A stretch of DNA of 64,000 nucleotides from DAHUYF01 sp052143095 (lineage in GTDB: Bacteria; Pseudomonadota; Alphaproteobacteria; ATCC43930; CGMCC-115725): contig JBKQTR010000165.1 of the NCBI GenBank assembly GCA_052143095.1, forward strand, positions 42,420-106,419, read 5' to 3'. How positions within the stretch are numbered: the first letter of the stretch is position 1; the number at the start of each line of letters is the position of its first letter. Positions 17,685 to 26,029 of this stretch are shown here, one piece after another. A program made the translations under genes and the position numbers. The notes below the pieces were generated by a model. That model saw only the letters and a list, made by a program, of their open reading frames with translations, was not told where the DNA came from and did not search any database.

Positions 17685-18125
17685 TTATTGCTCCTTCTTT
17701 GCACGCGCGACGAAAAAGTAGCCGATATGATCATCCTCGGTCAGGATTCTCAGCCACTTCCCATCATGTCCAATGACGAAGAATGTCTGATCCTTCTTGA
17801 TCGCGCCAATGATCTTGTGGCCCTCCGAGGGGCCGTTTCTGACGGAGGTGGGTTCGATCGCTCGCCATAGCTCGACGGCGATCGGCTGTTCGAGGCAGGT
17901 GATCTCCGTCCCGACTATTTTCTGCGGATCGAGCGAAGATTTGTAGCCGGGAATGCCGTTCAGATTGGTCATGCATTCGTCGTAGCTGGGAAAGTACCGG
18001 CTCAGGTCAGGATAGGACACGTGGCACCGATCCTGGGTGCAGGCGATGAAGGCTATGACGAAGACGGTCACCACCGCTACGACTCGCCGCCCTGACTGAG
18101 GGACTAGAGCCGGATGATGATCCAC
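17685..18125 (-). CDS. Membrane-anchored SH3b-like protein
   Basis: A 146-residue protein from a GTG at 18125. Residues 14-30 form a hydrophobic anchor or signal (VVAVVTVFVIAFIA). The periplasmic part has Cys pairs and ends in a bacterial SH3-like domain (PTSVRNGPSEGHKIIGAIKKDQTFFVIGHDGKWLRI, positions quoted in parts only). Such domains bind peptidoglycan or peptides. Convergent with the flavoprotein gene. Start uncertain. Confidence 0.6.
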   Translation of the reverse strand: MDHHPALVPQSGRRVVAVVTVFVIAFIACTQDRCHVSYPDLSRYFPSYDECMTNLNGIPGYKSSLDPQKIVGTEITCLEQPIAVELWRAIEPTSVRNGPSEGHKIIGAIKKDQTFFVIGHDGKWLRILTEDDHIGYFFVARAKKEQ

Positions 18126-18267
18126 CGGCCGAGGGCGGGCAAGCCGTCCCGTCGGCCGGCACGGCTGGAGGCGAGTTTGCGTCGTTGGACCTTGGGCGTC
18201 GGTGTCGGTCGCTCGCCCCTACCGCCGACGCCGGGCGCATCACCCCGCGCGTCGGATGCCGTGCGCC

Positions 18268-18708
18268 TTAAAGCGCCGAGGCTTGCTTCTTGGCGTAGAG
18301 GCGCACCTCGTCGAAGCCGGCGCTGAGCCGGCGCGCGAAGACGCTGAAGACGTCCGTGCCGGCCTTGGTCGCGAGTTCCGCGAGCTCGCGGGCGATGGCG
18401 ACGTTCTTCTCGAAGGCCTGGTTCGCGAGCTCGGCGTTCTTGGCCATGCGCTCCTCGGGCGTGGCGGGCGCCGTCCAGTCGCGCAGCACAGCCGAGGCCT
18501 CGTCCATCGCCTGGCGGGCGATCTCGACCTGCCGGCGGGCCAGCGACTGCACCCCCTCGACCGCCAGCTGGTTCGCCTGGGTCAGGGCCTCGAGGTTCTT
18601 GCGCTGGGCTGCCACCACCCCCTCGAGATCGAGGCCGGGCACGCGAAACGCGCCAAAGAGCTCCATCATGTCGGGCATTCCGTTCAGGCTCGTTTCACGC
18701 GTCGTCAT
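18268..18708 (-). CDS. Phasin-family protein
   Basis: A 146-residue helical protein of the PhaP type that coats polyhydroxyalkanoate granules. ATG 18708 has CAGGAG 8 bases upstream and is preferred to the start at 18750. The conserved body contains QRKNLEALTQANQLAVEGVQ and RQVEIARQAMDEA, and ends in a basic amphipathic region. Its presence suggests PHB storage, common in alphaproteobacterial methylotrophs. Monocistronic with a 400-base upstream region. Confidence 0.88.
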   Translation of the reverse strand: MTTRETSLNGMPDMMELFGAFRVPGLDLEGVVAAQRKNLEALTQANQLAVEGVQSLARRQVEIARQAMDEASAVLRDWTAPATPEERMAKNAELANQAFEKNVAIARELAELATKAGTDVFSVFARRLSAGFDEVRLYAKKQASAL

Positions 18709-19122
18709 GAGATTTCTCCTGCTTTGAGAGTGGCCGCGGCCATTGTGCATCGCATATAGAGAATATGGCTATCATCCTGCGAATTTTCGAGAAAAATGTT
18801 GCACCGCACCATAAATAGTCCGCGGCGTAATGACCCGCGCGGCGAGTCCGCTCGTCCTGCGCCGGTGACTTGCTATTAAGTCTTTGAAACCATTAACCCG
18901 ATAGTGACCAAATCGAGGCATAATTGCCTGTTTTCTGGGCAGCCGACTGCCCTCGGCTGTGGGCGCGTCCCACAATCACGGCAGTCCCGGTATGTGGCAC
19001 GGCCGTTGCTAAACGGATATGGCTGCCTACATCCACGCCTTTGCGGCGTACATATAAGTATGGGCACTGGGACGGATACCCGACGTGACGAGGTTACGAC
19101 AGCTTGAGAGGTCCGTCCTGCG
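18709..19122. other. AT-richer promoter region of the phasin and the 19123 gene
   Basis: About 410 bases between two divergent genes, locally poorer in G+C than its surroundings. It must hold both promoters. A TGCACCGCA block near 18810 might serve a PHB-responsive regulator, but I cannot identify a definite site. Confidence 0.4.
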
Positions 19123-19323
19123 ATGATCACTTTGGTTCTGATCGTGTGTCTTTCGACCACCCCCGATATCTGCCGCGAGGAGCGGCCGCCGATCGATGTC
19201 GCGAGCCCGATGGCCTGTATGGTCCAGGGCCAGCAGATCGCCGCCGAATGGGTGGAAGAGCATCCGAAATGGCGGCTCACCGGCTGGCGCTGCCAGGTCG
19301 GCGCCCGCGAGAAGCAGATCTAG
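19123..19323 (+). CDS. Small Cys-containing exported protein, 66 aa
   Basis: A short hydrophobic start (MITLVLIVCLS) followed by DICREERPPI, MACMVQGQQIAAEW and a C-terminal WRLTGWRCQVG. Three Cys residues follow the leader. Small proteins of this pattern, ending with W-x-C, are common and unnamed in Hyphomicrobiales. Confidence 0.55.
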   Translation: MITLVLIVCLSTTPDICREERPPIDVASPMACMVQGQQIAAEWVEEHPKWRLTGWRCQVGAREKQI

Positions 19324-19401
19324 CCTGAGACCTGCCCCGCCGCCGCATTGCGGCGGACGGCGCAGGGTGGCAGGATGGCGATCTTTCTTCCACGCTGAGG
19401 T

Positions 19402-20568
19402 GTGGAGATGGAAGCCGCCGCCCGAAAACCGCTTCCCGCCGAGCCTGAGCAGCCGTGGCATCGGAGCCTCGAGCCGTCGCTCGACATCGTCCCCGCGCAT
19501 CTCTGGCTCCGGCCCTTGGCGCTGCTCTCCGGCCAAGCTGCGCGCGCGGCGCTGGCCGAGGATCGCGCCCTGACGCTGGCGGGCAGTGCGGACGCCTTCG
19601 CCATGGTCGAAGCGCTGGGACGGCTCGCCTCCGGCGAGATCGTCGCGGCGCTCGGCAGTCTCGCCGAGGTCAGCCGCTGGGCCGAGCAGCGCGGCGGTGC
19701 GACGGCGGCGCGGGTCGATATCCTGCTCGAGCGGCTCGCGGCGCCGCGCGCGCCCTGGGCCGGCCTCGCGCTCGACCGGCCGCTCATCATGGGCATCGTC
19801 AACGCGACGCCCGACAGCTTCTCCGACGGCGGTGCGGCCCTGGCGCCGGAGCGCGCCACCGCGCAGGGCCGCGCGCTCGCCGCTGCCGGCGCCGACATTC
19901 TCGATATCGGCGGCGAGTCGACCCGCCCCGGCGCGACGCCGGTCGCGCCGGAGGAGGAGCTGCGGCGCGTCGAGCCGGTGGTGCGCGCGTTGGCCGGCGC
20001 CGGTCTCGTCGTCTCGATCGACACGCGGCACGCCAGCACCATGGCGGCGGCAGCAGCGGCGGGCGCACGCATCATCAACGACGTCTCGGCGCTCGCCGGC
20101 GATGCCGAGAGCCTCGCCGTCGCCGCGCGCTCCGGCGCCGCCATCGTGCTGATGCACATGCAGGGCGAGCCCAGGACCATGCAGGCGAATCCGACCTACA
20201 GCCTCGCCTCGCTCGACATCGTCGAGCATCTCGAGGCGCGCATCGCCGCCTGCGCCGCCGCCGGCATCGCGCGTTCCCGCCTGGTGGTCGATCCCGGCAT
20301 CGGCTTCGGCAAGCGCTCGGCGCATAATCTCGAGATCATGGCGCGGCTCGGCCTGCTGCACGCGCTGGGCTGCGGCGTGCTGCTCGGCATCTCGCGCAAA
20401 TCGCTGATCGCGGAGCTGCACCAGGCCGAGCCCAAGGAGCGCCTCCCCGGCTCGCTCGCCGGCGCGCTGCAGGCGCTGGCCCAAGGCGTGCAGATCCTGC
20501 GCGTGCACGACGTCGCCGAGACGCGCCAGGCAGTCGCCACCTGGCGCGCCGTCGCCGCGGCCGGCTAG
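19402..20568 (+). CDS. folP: Dihydropteroate synthase
   Basis: Joins p-aminobenzoate to dihydropterin pyrophosphate in folate synthesis. The 388-residue product is the long alphaproteobacterial form with about 130 N-terminal residues before the TIM barrel. The barrel shows the pterin-site motifs IMGIVNATPDSFSDGG (about 132-147), DILDIGGESTRPGA (about 168-181), SIDTRH and INDVSAL, and later VDPGIGFGK. It is first in a row of plus-strand genes and lies 2 bases before a pentapeptide-repeat gene. A separate DHPS-related gene at 45487 belongs to the H4MPT cluster. Confidence 0.92.
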   Translation: MEMEAAARKPLPAEPEQPWHRSLEPSLDIVPAHLWLRPLALLSGQAARAALAEDRALTLAGSADAFAMVEALGRLASGEIVAALGSLAEVSRWAEQRGGATAARVDILLERLAAPRAPWAGLALDRPLIMGIVNATPDSFSDGGAALAPERATAQGRALAAAGADILDIGGESTRPGATPVAPEEELRRVEPVVRALAGAGLVVSIDTRHASTMAAAAAAGARIINDVSALAGDAESLAVAARSGAAIVLMHMQGEPRTMQANPTYSLASLDIVEHLEARIAACAAAGIARSRLVVDPGIGFGKRSAHNLEIMARLGLLHALGCGVLLGISRKSLIAELHQAEPKERLPGSLAGALQALAQGVQILRVHDVAETRQAVATWRAVAAAG

Positions 20569-20570
20569 CC

Positions 20571-21365
20571 ATGGCATTGCGGGCGCTGCCGGCGGCGATC
20601 CTCGTGGCGGCGGCGCTGCTCGCGGGTTCCGCCGCCGCCGCCGATCTCTCCGCCGAGGCGGTGCGAGCGGCGCTCGAGCAGGCGACGCCGTCGCTGCCGG
20701 CGGATCTCTCCGGCAAGAATCTGAGCGAACTCGACCTCAGCGGGCTCGACTTCAAGCGCGCCAAGCTCGCCCATGCCGATCTCTTCGGCGCGAAGCTGGT
20801 GGGCGCGAATTTGTCCGGCGCCGATCTCAGCTTCGCGCGGCTCGACCTCGCCTGGATCATGCGCGCCGATTTCTCCGGCGCCAATCTCAGCGGGGCGAGC
20901 CTGTTCGGTCCGGTGGTGGCCACCAGCATGGCGGCGCCGCCGCCGAGCGAGGCGCCGCGCTTTGCCGGCGCCGATTTCTCCGGCGCGCGCGTCATCGCGC
21001 GGCTGGCGGGATTCGATCTCAGGGGCGCGCGCTTCGTCGGCGCGCGGCTGGGCGTCGATCTTAGGAATCAGCCCATGGGACAGATGCGCAACGACTTCAC
21101 CGGCGCCGATTTGAGCGGCGCCGATTTCACCGGCGCCGACCTCAACCGCGCCGTTCTCGCCTTCGCCAAGCTCAGGGACGCCAATCTCGCCGGCGCCAAT
21201 CTCTTCCGCGCCGACCTCTCGCGCGCCGATCTCAGCGGCGCCGATCTCGCCGGCGCCGACTTCACCGAGGCCGATCTCGACGGCACCATCCTCACCGGCG
21301 CCCGCAATCTCGCCGCCGCCAAAGGCCTCGACAAGGCCGTCAACGCCGAGAAGGCGGTGCGGTAG
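20571..21365 (+). CDS. Exported pentapeptide-repeat protein A
   Basis: 264 residues with a signal peptide (1-23) and many tandem A(D/N)LSG-type pentapeptides that build a right-handed square beta-helix. The repeats run in two blocks (about 48-115 and 140-255), separated by an irregular segment. A paralogue with the same block layout lies at 52612-53391, next to the PQQ relay genes. Pentapeptide genes are often found beside PQQ-alcohol-dehydrogenase loci, but their role there is unknown. ATG 20571 follows the folP stop by 2 bases. Confidence 0.8.
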   Translation: MALRALPAAILVAAALLAGSAAAADLSAEAVRAALEQATPSLPADLSGKNLSELDLSGLDFKRAKLAHADLFGAKLVGANLSGADLSFARLDLAWIMRADFSGANLSGASLFGPVVATSMAAPPPSEAPRFAGADFSGARVIARLAGFDLRGARFVGARLGVDLRNQPMGQMRNDFTGADLSGADFTGADLNRAVLAFAKLRDANLAGANLFRADLSRADLSGADLAGADFTEADLDGTILTGARNLAAAKGLDKAVNAEKAVR

Positions 21366-21400
21366 AGGCGAGACTCTGCAATGTGAACGGCAATTCACCA

Positions 21401-21489
21401 TCGTCAGGCCCGGCCTTGTGCCGGGCATCCACGCCTTGCGAGCGTCGCGGGAAAGGCGTGGATGGCCGGGACAAGCCCGGCCATGACGA
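21401..21489. repeat. Long inverted repeat of a dispersed family
   Basis: TCGTCAGGCCCGGCCTTG at the left and CAAGCCCGGCCATGACGA at the right form a long imperfect palindrome, with ATCCACGCCTT/AAGGCGTGGAT continuing inwards. Elements of this form (CATGGCCGGGCTTGTCCCGGCC) are abundant between genes in Hyphomicrobiales. It may terminate transcription after the pentapeptide gene. Confidence 0.7.
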
Positions 21490-21622
21490 TAAAACGAGTC
21501 TGCGCGCCTCGCCGCGAAAAGCTTGGCAGGCGCGGCGCTTTGTTGCCAGAATAGGCGAAAGCCCGCACGAGAAGCGGGGTTCTGCGGCGTGACGACGCTG
21601 CAGCGGTGAGGGAGGACGCGCC

Positions 21623-22834
21623 TTGCTTGCCCGGCTCGTTCGGCGCTCGGTCATGGCGATGCTTCTGGGCTCGACGGTGCTGCTGCCGCTGGCGGCGGCT
21701 GCCGACGAGGACGCGATCCAGACGCTGCGCATCGGCTTTCTCACGCAGGCGGTGAAGCGGCCGCCGCCGGAGCCTTATCTCGACGCGCCGCCCGCGGATG
21801 AAGGCGTCGCCGGCGCGCGCGTCGCGATCGACGACAACAACACCACGGGACGCTTCACCGGCCAGCATTTCGCGCTCGAGGAGATGATGGTGCCGGAAGG
21901 CGCCGATGTCGCCCGGGGCTTCCGCAATCTCGTCGGCGGCGGCATCCGCCTGGTCGCGACCGACCTGCCGGCAAGCACGCTGCTGGCAGTCGCCGACCTG
22001 CCGGAGGCGAAGGGCGCCATCCTCTTCAATGCCGGCGCCCCCGACGACGAGCTGCGCGCCGAGAAATGCCGTGCCAATCTGCTGCACACGCTTCCGAGCC
22101 GCGCCATGCTGGCGGACGCGCTCATCGAATATCTGCTGGCGAAGCAGTGGCGCAACATCCTGCTCGTCACCGGCCCGACCGAGGCGGACCGCGCCTATGC
22201 GGCGGCGGTGCGGCGCGCGATCGACAAGTTCCATGCGCGGCTGGTCGCCGATAAGCCCTGGACCTACCAGCCGGGCGCGCGCCGCTCCGATACCGGCCAC
22301 TACGCCATCGGCGCCGAGGTGGCGCATTTCACGCAAGGCCTCAGCTATGACGTGCTGGTCGTCGCCGACGAGGATGACGAATTCGGCGACTATCTCGCCT
22401 ATGCCACCTACGACCCGCGGCCGGTCGCGGGGACGCAGGGCCTCGTCGCCGCCGCCTGGGCACGGCCGCATCAGGAATGGGGCGCGACGCAGCTCCAGGA
22501 CCGCTTCCTGCATCAAGCGCAGCGCTGGATGACCTCGCGCGACTATGCCGCCTGGCTCGCGGTGCGCGCCGTGGGCGAGGCGGCGACGCGGGCGCAGTCG
22601 ATCGATCCCGGCGCGATCGCCGCCTATCTGCGCAGCGACGCATTCGAGCTCGGCGGCTACAAGGGCGTGCCGCTGAGTTTCCGCCCCTGGGACGGCCAGA
22701 TGCGCCAGGCGGTCCTGCTCGCCGATGCGCGCGCGCTGGTCTCGGTCTCGCCGCAGCCCGAATTCCTGCACCAGTTCTCGCCGCTCGACACGCTCGGCAT
22801 CGATCGCCCGGAGAGCCAATGCCATTTCCGCTGA
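21623..22834 (+). CDS. ABC substrate-binding protein of the PQQ-alcohol-dehydrogenase system
   Basis: 403 residues from a TTG start with GGGAGG 7 bases upstream; an ATG at 21653 is the alternative. A signal peptide (about 1-32) is followed by a type I periplasmic binding fold (IRIGFLTQAVKRPPPEPYLDAPPADEG region; AAVRRAIDKFHARLV). This is the binding-protein-like member of the ABC cluster known to accompany PQQ-dependent alcohol dehydrogenases. The next gene begins 16 bases before its stop. The ligand is unknown. Confidence 0.82.
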   Translation: MLARLVRRSVMAMLLGSTVLLPLAAAADEDAIQTLRIGFLTQAVKRPPPEPYLDAPPADEGVAGARVAIDDNNTTGRFTGQHFALEEMMVPEGADVARGFRNLVGGGIRLVATDLPASTLLAVADLPEAKGAILFNAGAPDDELRAEKCRANLLHTLPSRAMLADALIEYLLAKQWRNILLVTGPTEADRAYAAAVRRAIDKFHARLVADKPWTYQPGARRSDTGHYAIGAEVAHFTQGLSYDVLVVADEDDEFGDYLAYATYDPRPVAGTQGLVAAAWARPHQEWGATQLQDRFLHQAQRWMTSRDYAAWLAVRAVGEAATRAQSIDPGAIAAYLRSDAFELGGYKGVPLSFRPWDGQMRQAVLLADARALVSVSPQPEFLHQFSPLDTLGIDRPESQCHFR

Positions 22835-23811
22835 CCTATGCAAATGCGCTCTGCCGCCTGCTGCCGCTCGCGATCGTTGCCGCGCTGGCTGCCGGCGCGG
22901 CCAGGGCGGAAACGGTGCTGGTGTCGAACGAGAAGGGCAACTCGATCACCGTGCTCGACGGCGCCTCGCTGAAGCTGATCAAGACCGTGCCGGTCGGGCA
23001 GCGGCCGCGCGGCATCGTGCTGTCGCAGGACAAGCGCACGCTCTATATCTGCGCCAGCGACGATGACGAGATCGAGCAGCTCGACCTCGACACCTACACC
23101 TTGAAGCAGCCGCTGCCGAGCGGCGCCGATCCCGAGACCTTCGCGCTGCATCCCGACGGCAAGCATCTCTACGTCTCGAACGAAGGCAACAGCCTAGTGT
23201 CGATCGTCGATATCGAGCAGCGCAAGATCGTCGGCGAGATCGCCGTCGGCGTCGAGCCCGAGGGCATGGGCATCAGCCCCGACGGCAACTGGATCGTCAA
23301 CACCTCCGAGACCACCAACATGGCGCATTTCATCGACAACACGACGCACAAGGTGGTGGCGAACGTGCTGGTCGACAGCCGCCCCCGCCGCGCCGTCTGG
23401 ACCGCGGACGGCAAGGAGGTGTGGGTCTCCTCCGAGATCGGCGGCTCCGTCAGCGTCATCGATCCCGCCACGCACGCCATCACCCACAAGATCAGATTCG
23501 CCGTCTCGGGCGTGCCCAAGGAGGCGGTGCAGGCGGTGGGGATCGCCATTGCCGGGGATCGCAAGTTCGCCTTCGTCGCGCTCGGCCCCGCCAACCGCGT
23601 CGCGGTGGTGGATGCCGCGAGCTACGAGGTGAAGAAATACCTGCTGGTCGGGCAGCGCGTGTGGAACCTCGCCTTCAATCACGACGAGAGCCGCCTCTAT
23701 ACGACGAACGGGGTGAGCAACGATATCTCGGAGATCGACGTTCCCAATCTGCGCGTGCTGCAATCGGTACCGGTCGGCGCCGAGCCCTGGGGGGTGGTCG
23801 TGCGGCCATGA
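22819..23811 (+). CDS. YVTN beta-propeller protein of the PQQ system
   Basis: 330 residues, signal peptide 1-29, then tandem YVTN-type blades with the recurring pattern SNEKGNSITVLD, VGQRPRGIVLS, VSNEGNSLVSIVD and VGVEPEGMGISPDG. It matches the beta-propeller family tied to PQQ-dependent catabolism loci. Its ATG lies inside the end of the upstream gene and its stop overlaps the ATPase start (ATGA), so translation is coupled. It probably acts in the periplasm beside the dehydrogenase, role unknown. Confidence 0.85.
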   Translation: MPFPLTYANALCRLLPLAIVAALAAGAARAETVLVSNEKGNSITVLDGASLKLIKTVPVGQRPRGIVLSQDKRTLYICASDDDEIEQLDLDTYTLKQPLPSGADPETFALHPDGKHLYVSNEGNSLVSIVDIEQRKIVGEIAVGVEPEGMGISPDGNWIVNTSETTNMAHFIDNTTHKVVANVLVDSRPRRAVWTADGKEVWVSSEIGGSVSVIDPATHAITHKIRFAVSGVPKEAVQAVGIAIAGDRKFAFVALGPANRVAVVDAASYEVKKYLLVGQRVWNLAFNHDESRLYTTNGVSNDISEIDVPNLRVLQSVPVGAEPWGVVVRP

Positions 23812-24611
23812 TCGAGGCCGGCGCCAGCCTGCCGCCGACGCCGCCGGAGCCCGCGGCCGCGCCGCCCGCTCGCGCCGGGGAGGCGGCGCTCGCCGTCGCG
23901 GATCTCAGCCACGCCTTCGGCGCGCGCGAGGTGTTGCGCCACGTATCCTTTGCCCTTCATCCCGGCGCGTTCACCGTGCTGCTCGGTCTTAACGGCGCCG
24001 GCAAGACGACGCTGTTCTCGCTCGTCACGCGGCTTTATGACCACCGCACCGGCGCCATCCGCATCTTCGGCGCCGAGATCAAGGAGCGCCCCTCCGAGGC
24101 GCTCGCCCGCATCGGCGTCGTCTTCCAGCAGCCGACCCTCGACCTCGACCTCACGCTTGCCCAGAACCTGCGGTATCACGCGGCGCTGCACGGGCTGCCG
24201 CGCCGGCTTGCCGCCGAGCGCATCGCCCGCGAGGTCGAGCGCGTCGGCTTGAGCGACCGGCTCGACCACAAGGTGCGGCAGCTGAGCGGCGGCCAGCGTC
24301 GCCGCGTCGAGATCGCGCGCGCGCTGCTGCATCAGCCGAGCCTGCTGCTGCTCGACGAGCCTACCGTCGGCCTCGACATCGCCAGCCGCCAGTTCCTGCT
24401 CGACCATGTGCGCAGGCTCTGCCGCGAGGAGGGGCTGGCGGTGCTGTGGGCGACGCATCTCATCGACGAGGTCGACCCCGAGGGGCAGGTGATCGTGCTG
24501 CATCAGGGCCGCATCCTGGCGCAAGGCGCCGTCGGCGAGGTCGTCGCGGCGGCCGGCGCGAGCTCGATGCGCGCCGCCTTCGACGCGCTGACGCGGGGCG
24601 ATGTGCCATGA
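23808..24611 (+). CDS. ABC transporter ATPase of the PQQ system
   Basis: 267 residues. Walker A GLNGAGKTT (about 63-71), signature LSGGQRRRVEIARAL (about 160), Walker B LLLLDEP (about 182) and the switch His in WATHLIDEV are all intact. It starts at the ATGA overlap with the beta-propeller gene and its own stop overlaps the permease start. With the permease it forms an ABC-2 type exporter characteristic of PQQ-alcohol-dehydrogenase loci. Confidence 0.9.
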   Translation: MIEAGASLPPTPPEPAAAPPARAGEAALAVADLSHAFGAREVLRHVSFALHPGAFTVLLGLNGAGKTTLFSLVTRLYDHRTGAIRIFGAEIKERPSEALARIGVVFQQPTLDLDLTLAQNLRYHAALHGLPRRLAAERIAREVERVGLSDRLDHKVRQLSGGQRRRVEIARALLHQPSLLLLDEPTVGLDIASRQFLLDHVRRLCREEGLAVLWATHLIDEVDPEGQVIVLHQGRILAQGAVGEVVAAAGASSMRAAFDALTRGDVP

Positions 24612-25414
24612 GGCCGGCGCATTACTGGCGCTGTCTCGTCGGCGTGGTCGAGCGCGAGGGCTTGCGCTTCATCAACCAGCGCGGCCGGTTCGTCGCGGCG
24701 CTGGTGCGGCCGCTGGTCTGGCTGCTGATCTTCGCCACCGGCTTTCATTTCGTGCTCGGCGTCTCGATCATCCCGCCCTACCGCACCTATGTACCCTACG
24801 AGGTCTATATCGCGCCGGGGCTCATCGGCATGATCCAGCTGTTCCAGGGCATGCAGAGCTCGCTCTCGATGGTCTATGACCGCGAGATGGGCAGCATGCG
24901 GACCTTGCTGGTGAGCCCGCTGCCGCGCTGGTACCTGCTGGTGGCGAAGCTGCTCGCCGGCGTCATCGTCTCGGTGCTGCAGGCCTATGTCTTCCTCGCC
25001 ATCGCCCGGTTCTGGGAGATCGAGCCGCCGGCGATCGGCTATCTCACGGTGCTTCCCGCCCTCATCCTCTCCGGCATGATGCTGGGCGCGCTGGGATTGC
25101 TGCTCTCCTCGGCGATCCGCCAGCTTGAGAATTTCGCCGGGGTGATGAACTTCGTGATCTTCCCGATGTTCTTCGCCTCCTCGGCGCTCTACCCGCTCTG
25201 GCGCGTGCAGGAGGCGAGCCTGCCGCTCTACACCATCTGCAGCCTCAACCCCTTCACCTATGCGGTCGAGCTCATCCGCTTCGCCCTCTACGGCCAGCTC
25301 GATTGGCTCTCGGCGGCGGTGGTGACGGCGGCGCTGCTGGTGTTCATGGCGCTGGCGATCTACGGCTACGATCCCGGGCGCGGCATGATGCTGCGCCGGG
25401 CGGCGGCAGAATGA
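24608..25414 (+). CDS. ABC-2 type permease of the PQQ system
   Basis: 268 residues, about six hydrophobic segments. The cytoplasmic EMGSMRTLLVSPLPRWYLLVAKLL stretch (about 95-118) and LNPFTYAVELIRFALYG near the C-terminus are the ABC-2 signature. Overlaps the ATPase stop and the next gene start by ATGA. The transported compound is unknown. Confidence 0.9.
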   Translation: MRPAHYWRCLVGVVEREGLRFINQRGRFVAALVRPLVWLLIFATGFHFVLGVSIIPPYRTYVPYEVYIAPGLIGMIQLFQGMQSSLSMVYDREMGSMRTLLVSPLPRWYLLVAKLLAGVIVSVLQAYVFLAIARFWEIEPPAIGYLTVLPALILSGMMLGALGLLLSSAIRQLENFAGVMNFVIFPMFFASSALYPLWRVQEASLPLYTICSLNPFTYAVELIRFALYGQLDWLSAAVVTAALLVFMALAIYGYDPGRGMMLRRAAAE

Positions 25415-26025
25415 GGCGCGCGCTGCTGCTGCTGCTGCCCGCCGGGCTGGCGCTGCTCTGGGCCGCCGGCGCGGGCGCGGCATCGCCCGGCGCCGATCCC
25501 GACTGGCCCTGCCAGCAGGTGCTGGTGCCGGTGCTGAGCGCGGGGATGCTGTGGAATGGGCCGTCCCTCGAGAAGGCCGGCGACTGGCGCGGTGATCCCG
25601 AGGTGGCGGCGCTCGTCCGGCGCATCGCGCCGCGCGACGTCGCGGTCGACGAAGGCGAGGCCGCGATCGCCGCGTTCGTGAAGACGCTCGGCGCCGACAA
25701 GGCGGCGCGCGTGACGCGGGTCTTTGCCGGCCTTCTCGACGAGACCAACCGCGAGCGCGGCGAGGTGATCGGGCGCCTTAGGGATCTGGCGCAGCGGCAG
25801 CGCAATCTCGCAGGCCTCATCGACCGCCTCACCACCGAGCTCGACGCCGCACCGTCCGAGCCGCAGGGCGACGCGGCTCGCGCGGAGTTGCAGCAGCGCT
25901 TGGATTTCACCTCACGCTCCTATGCCGAGATGCAGCGCACCATGCGCTATGCCTGCGAGGTGCCGCGGACGCTCGACGCGCGCCTCGGCGCCTACGCGCA
26001 GGCGCTCGCGGCGGCGCTGCCGTAA
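25411..26025 (+). CDS. Periplasmic protein of unknown function, last in the PQQ-ABC operon
   Basis: 204 residues, signal peptide 1-23, then a helical protein with a long coiled-coil-like stretch (about 115-165, RERGEVIGRLRDLAQRQRN) and two Cys residues (WPCQQ, YACEV) near the ends. Start is fixed by the ATGA overlap with the permease. It ends 4 bases from the stop of the convergent CXXCW gene. Co-location with xox and the ABC genes suggests a role in periplasmic methanol oxidation. Confidence 0.7.
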   Translation: MRRALLLLLPAGLALLWAAGAGAASPGADPDWPCQQVLVPVLSAGMLWNGPSLEKAGDWRGDPEVAALVRRIAPRDVAVDEGEAAIAAFVKTLGADKAARVTRVFAGLLDETNRERGEVIGRLRDLAQRQRNLAGLIDRLTTELDAAPSEPQGDAARAELQQRLDFTSRSYAEMQRTMRYACEVPRTLDARLGAYAQALAAALP

Positions 26026-26029
26026 GGAT

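Noticed and set aside
19027..20577. 516-codon open frame on the minus strand
   Set aside because: It lies antisense to folP, whose motifs are complete. The product is low-complexity Arg/Ala/Asp.
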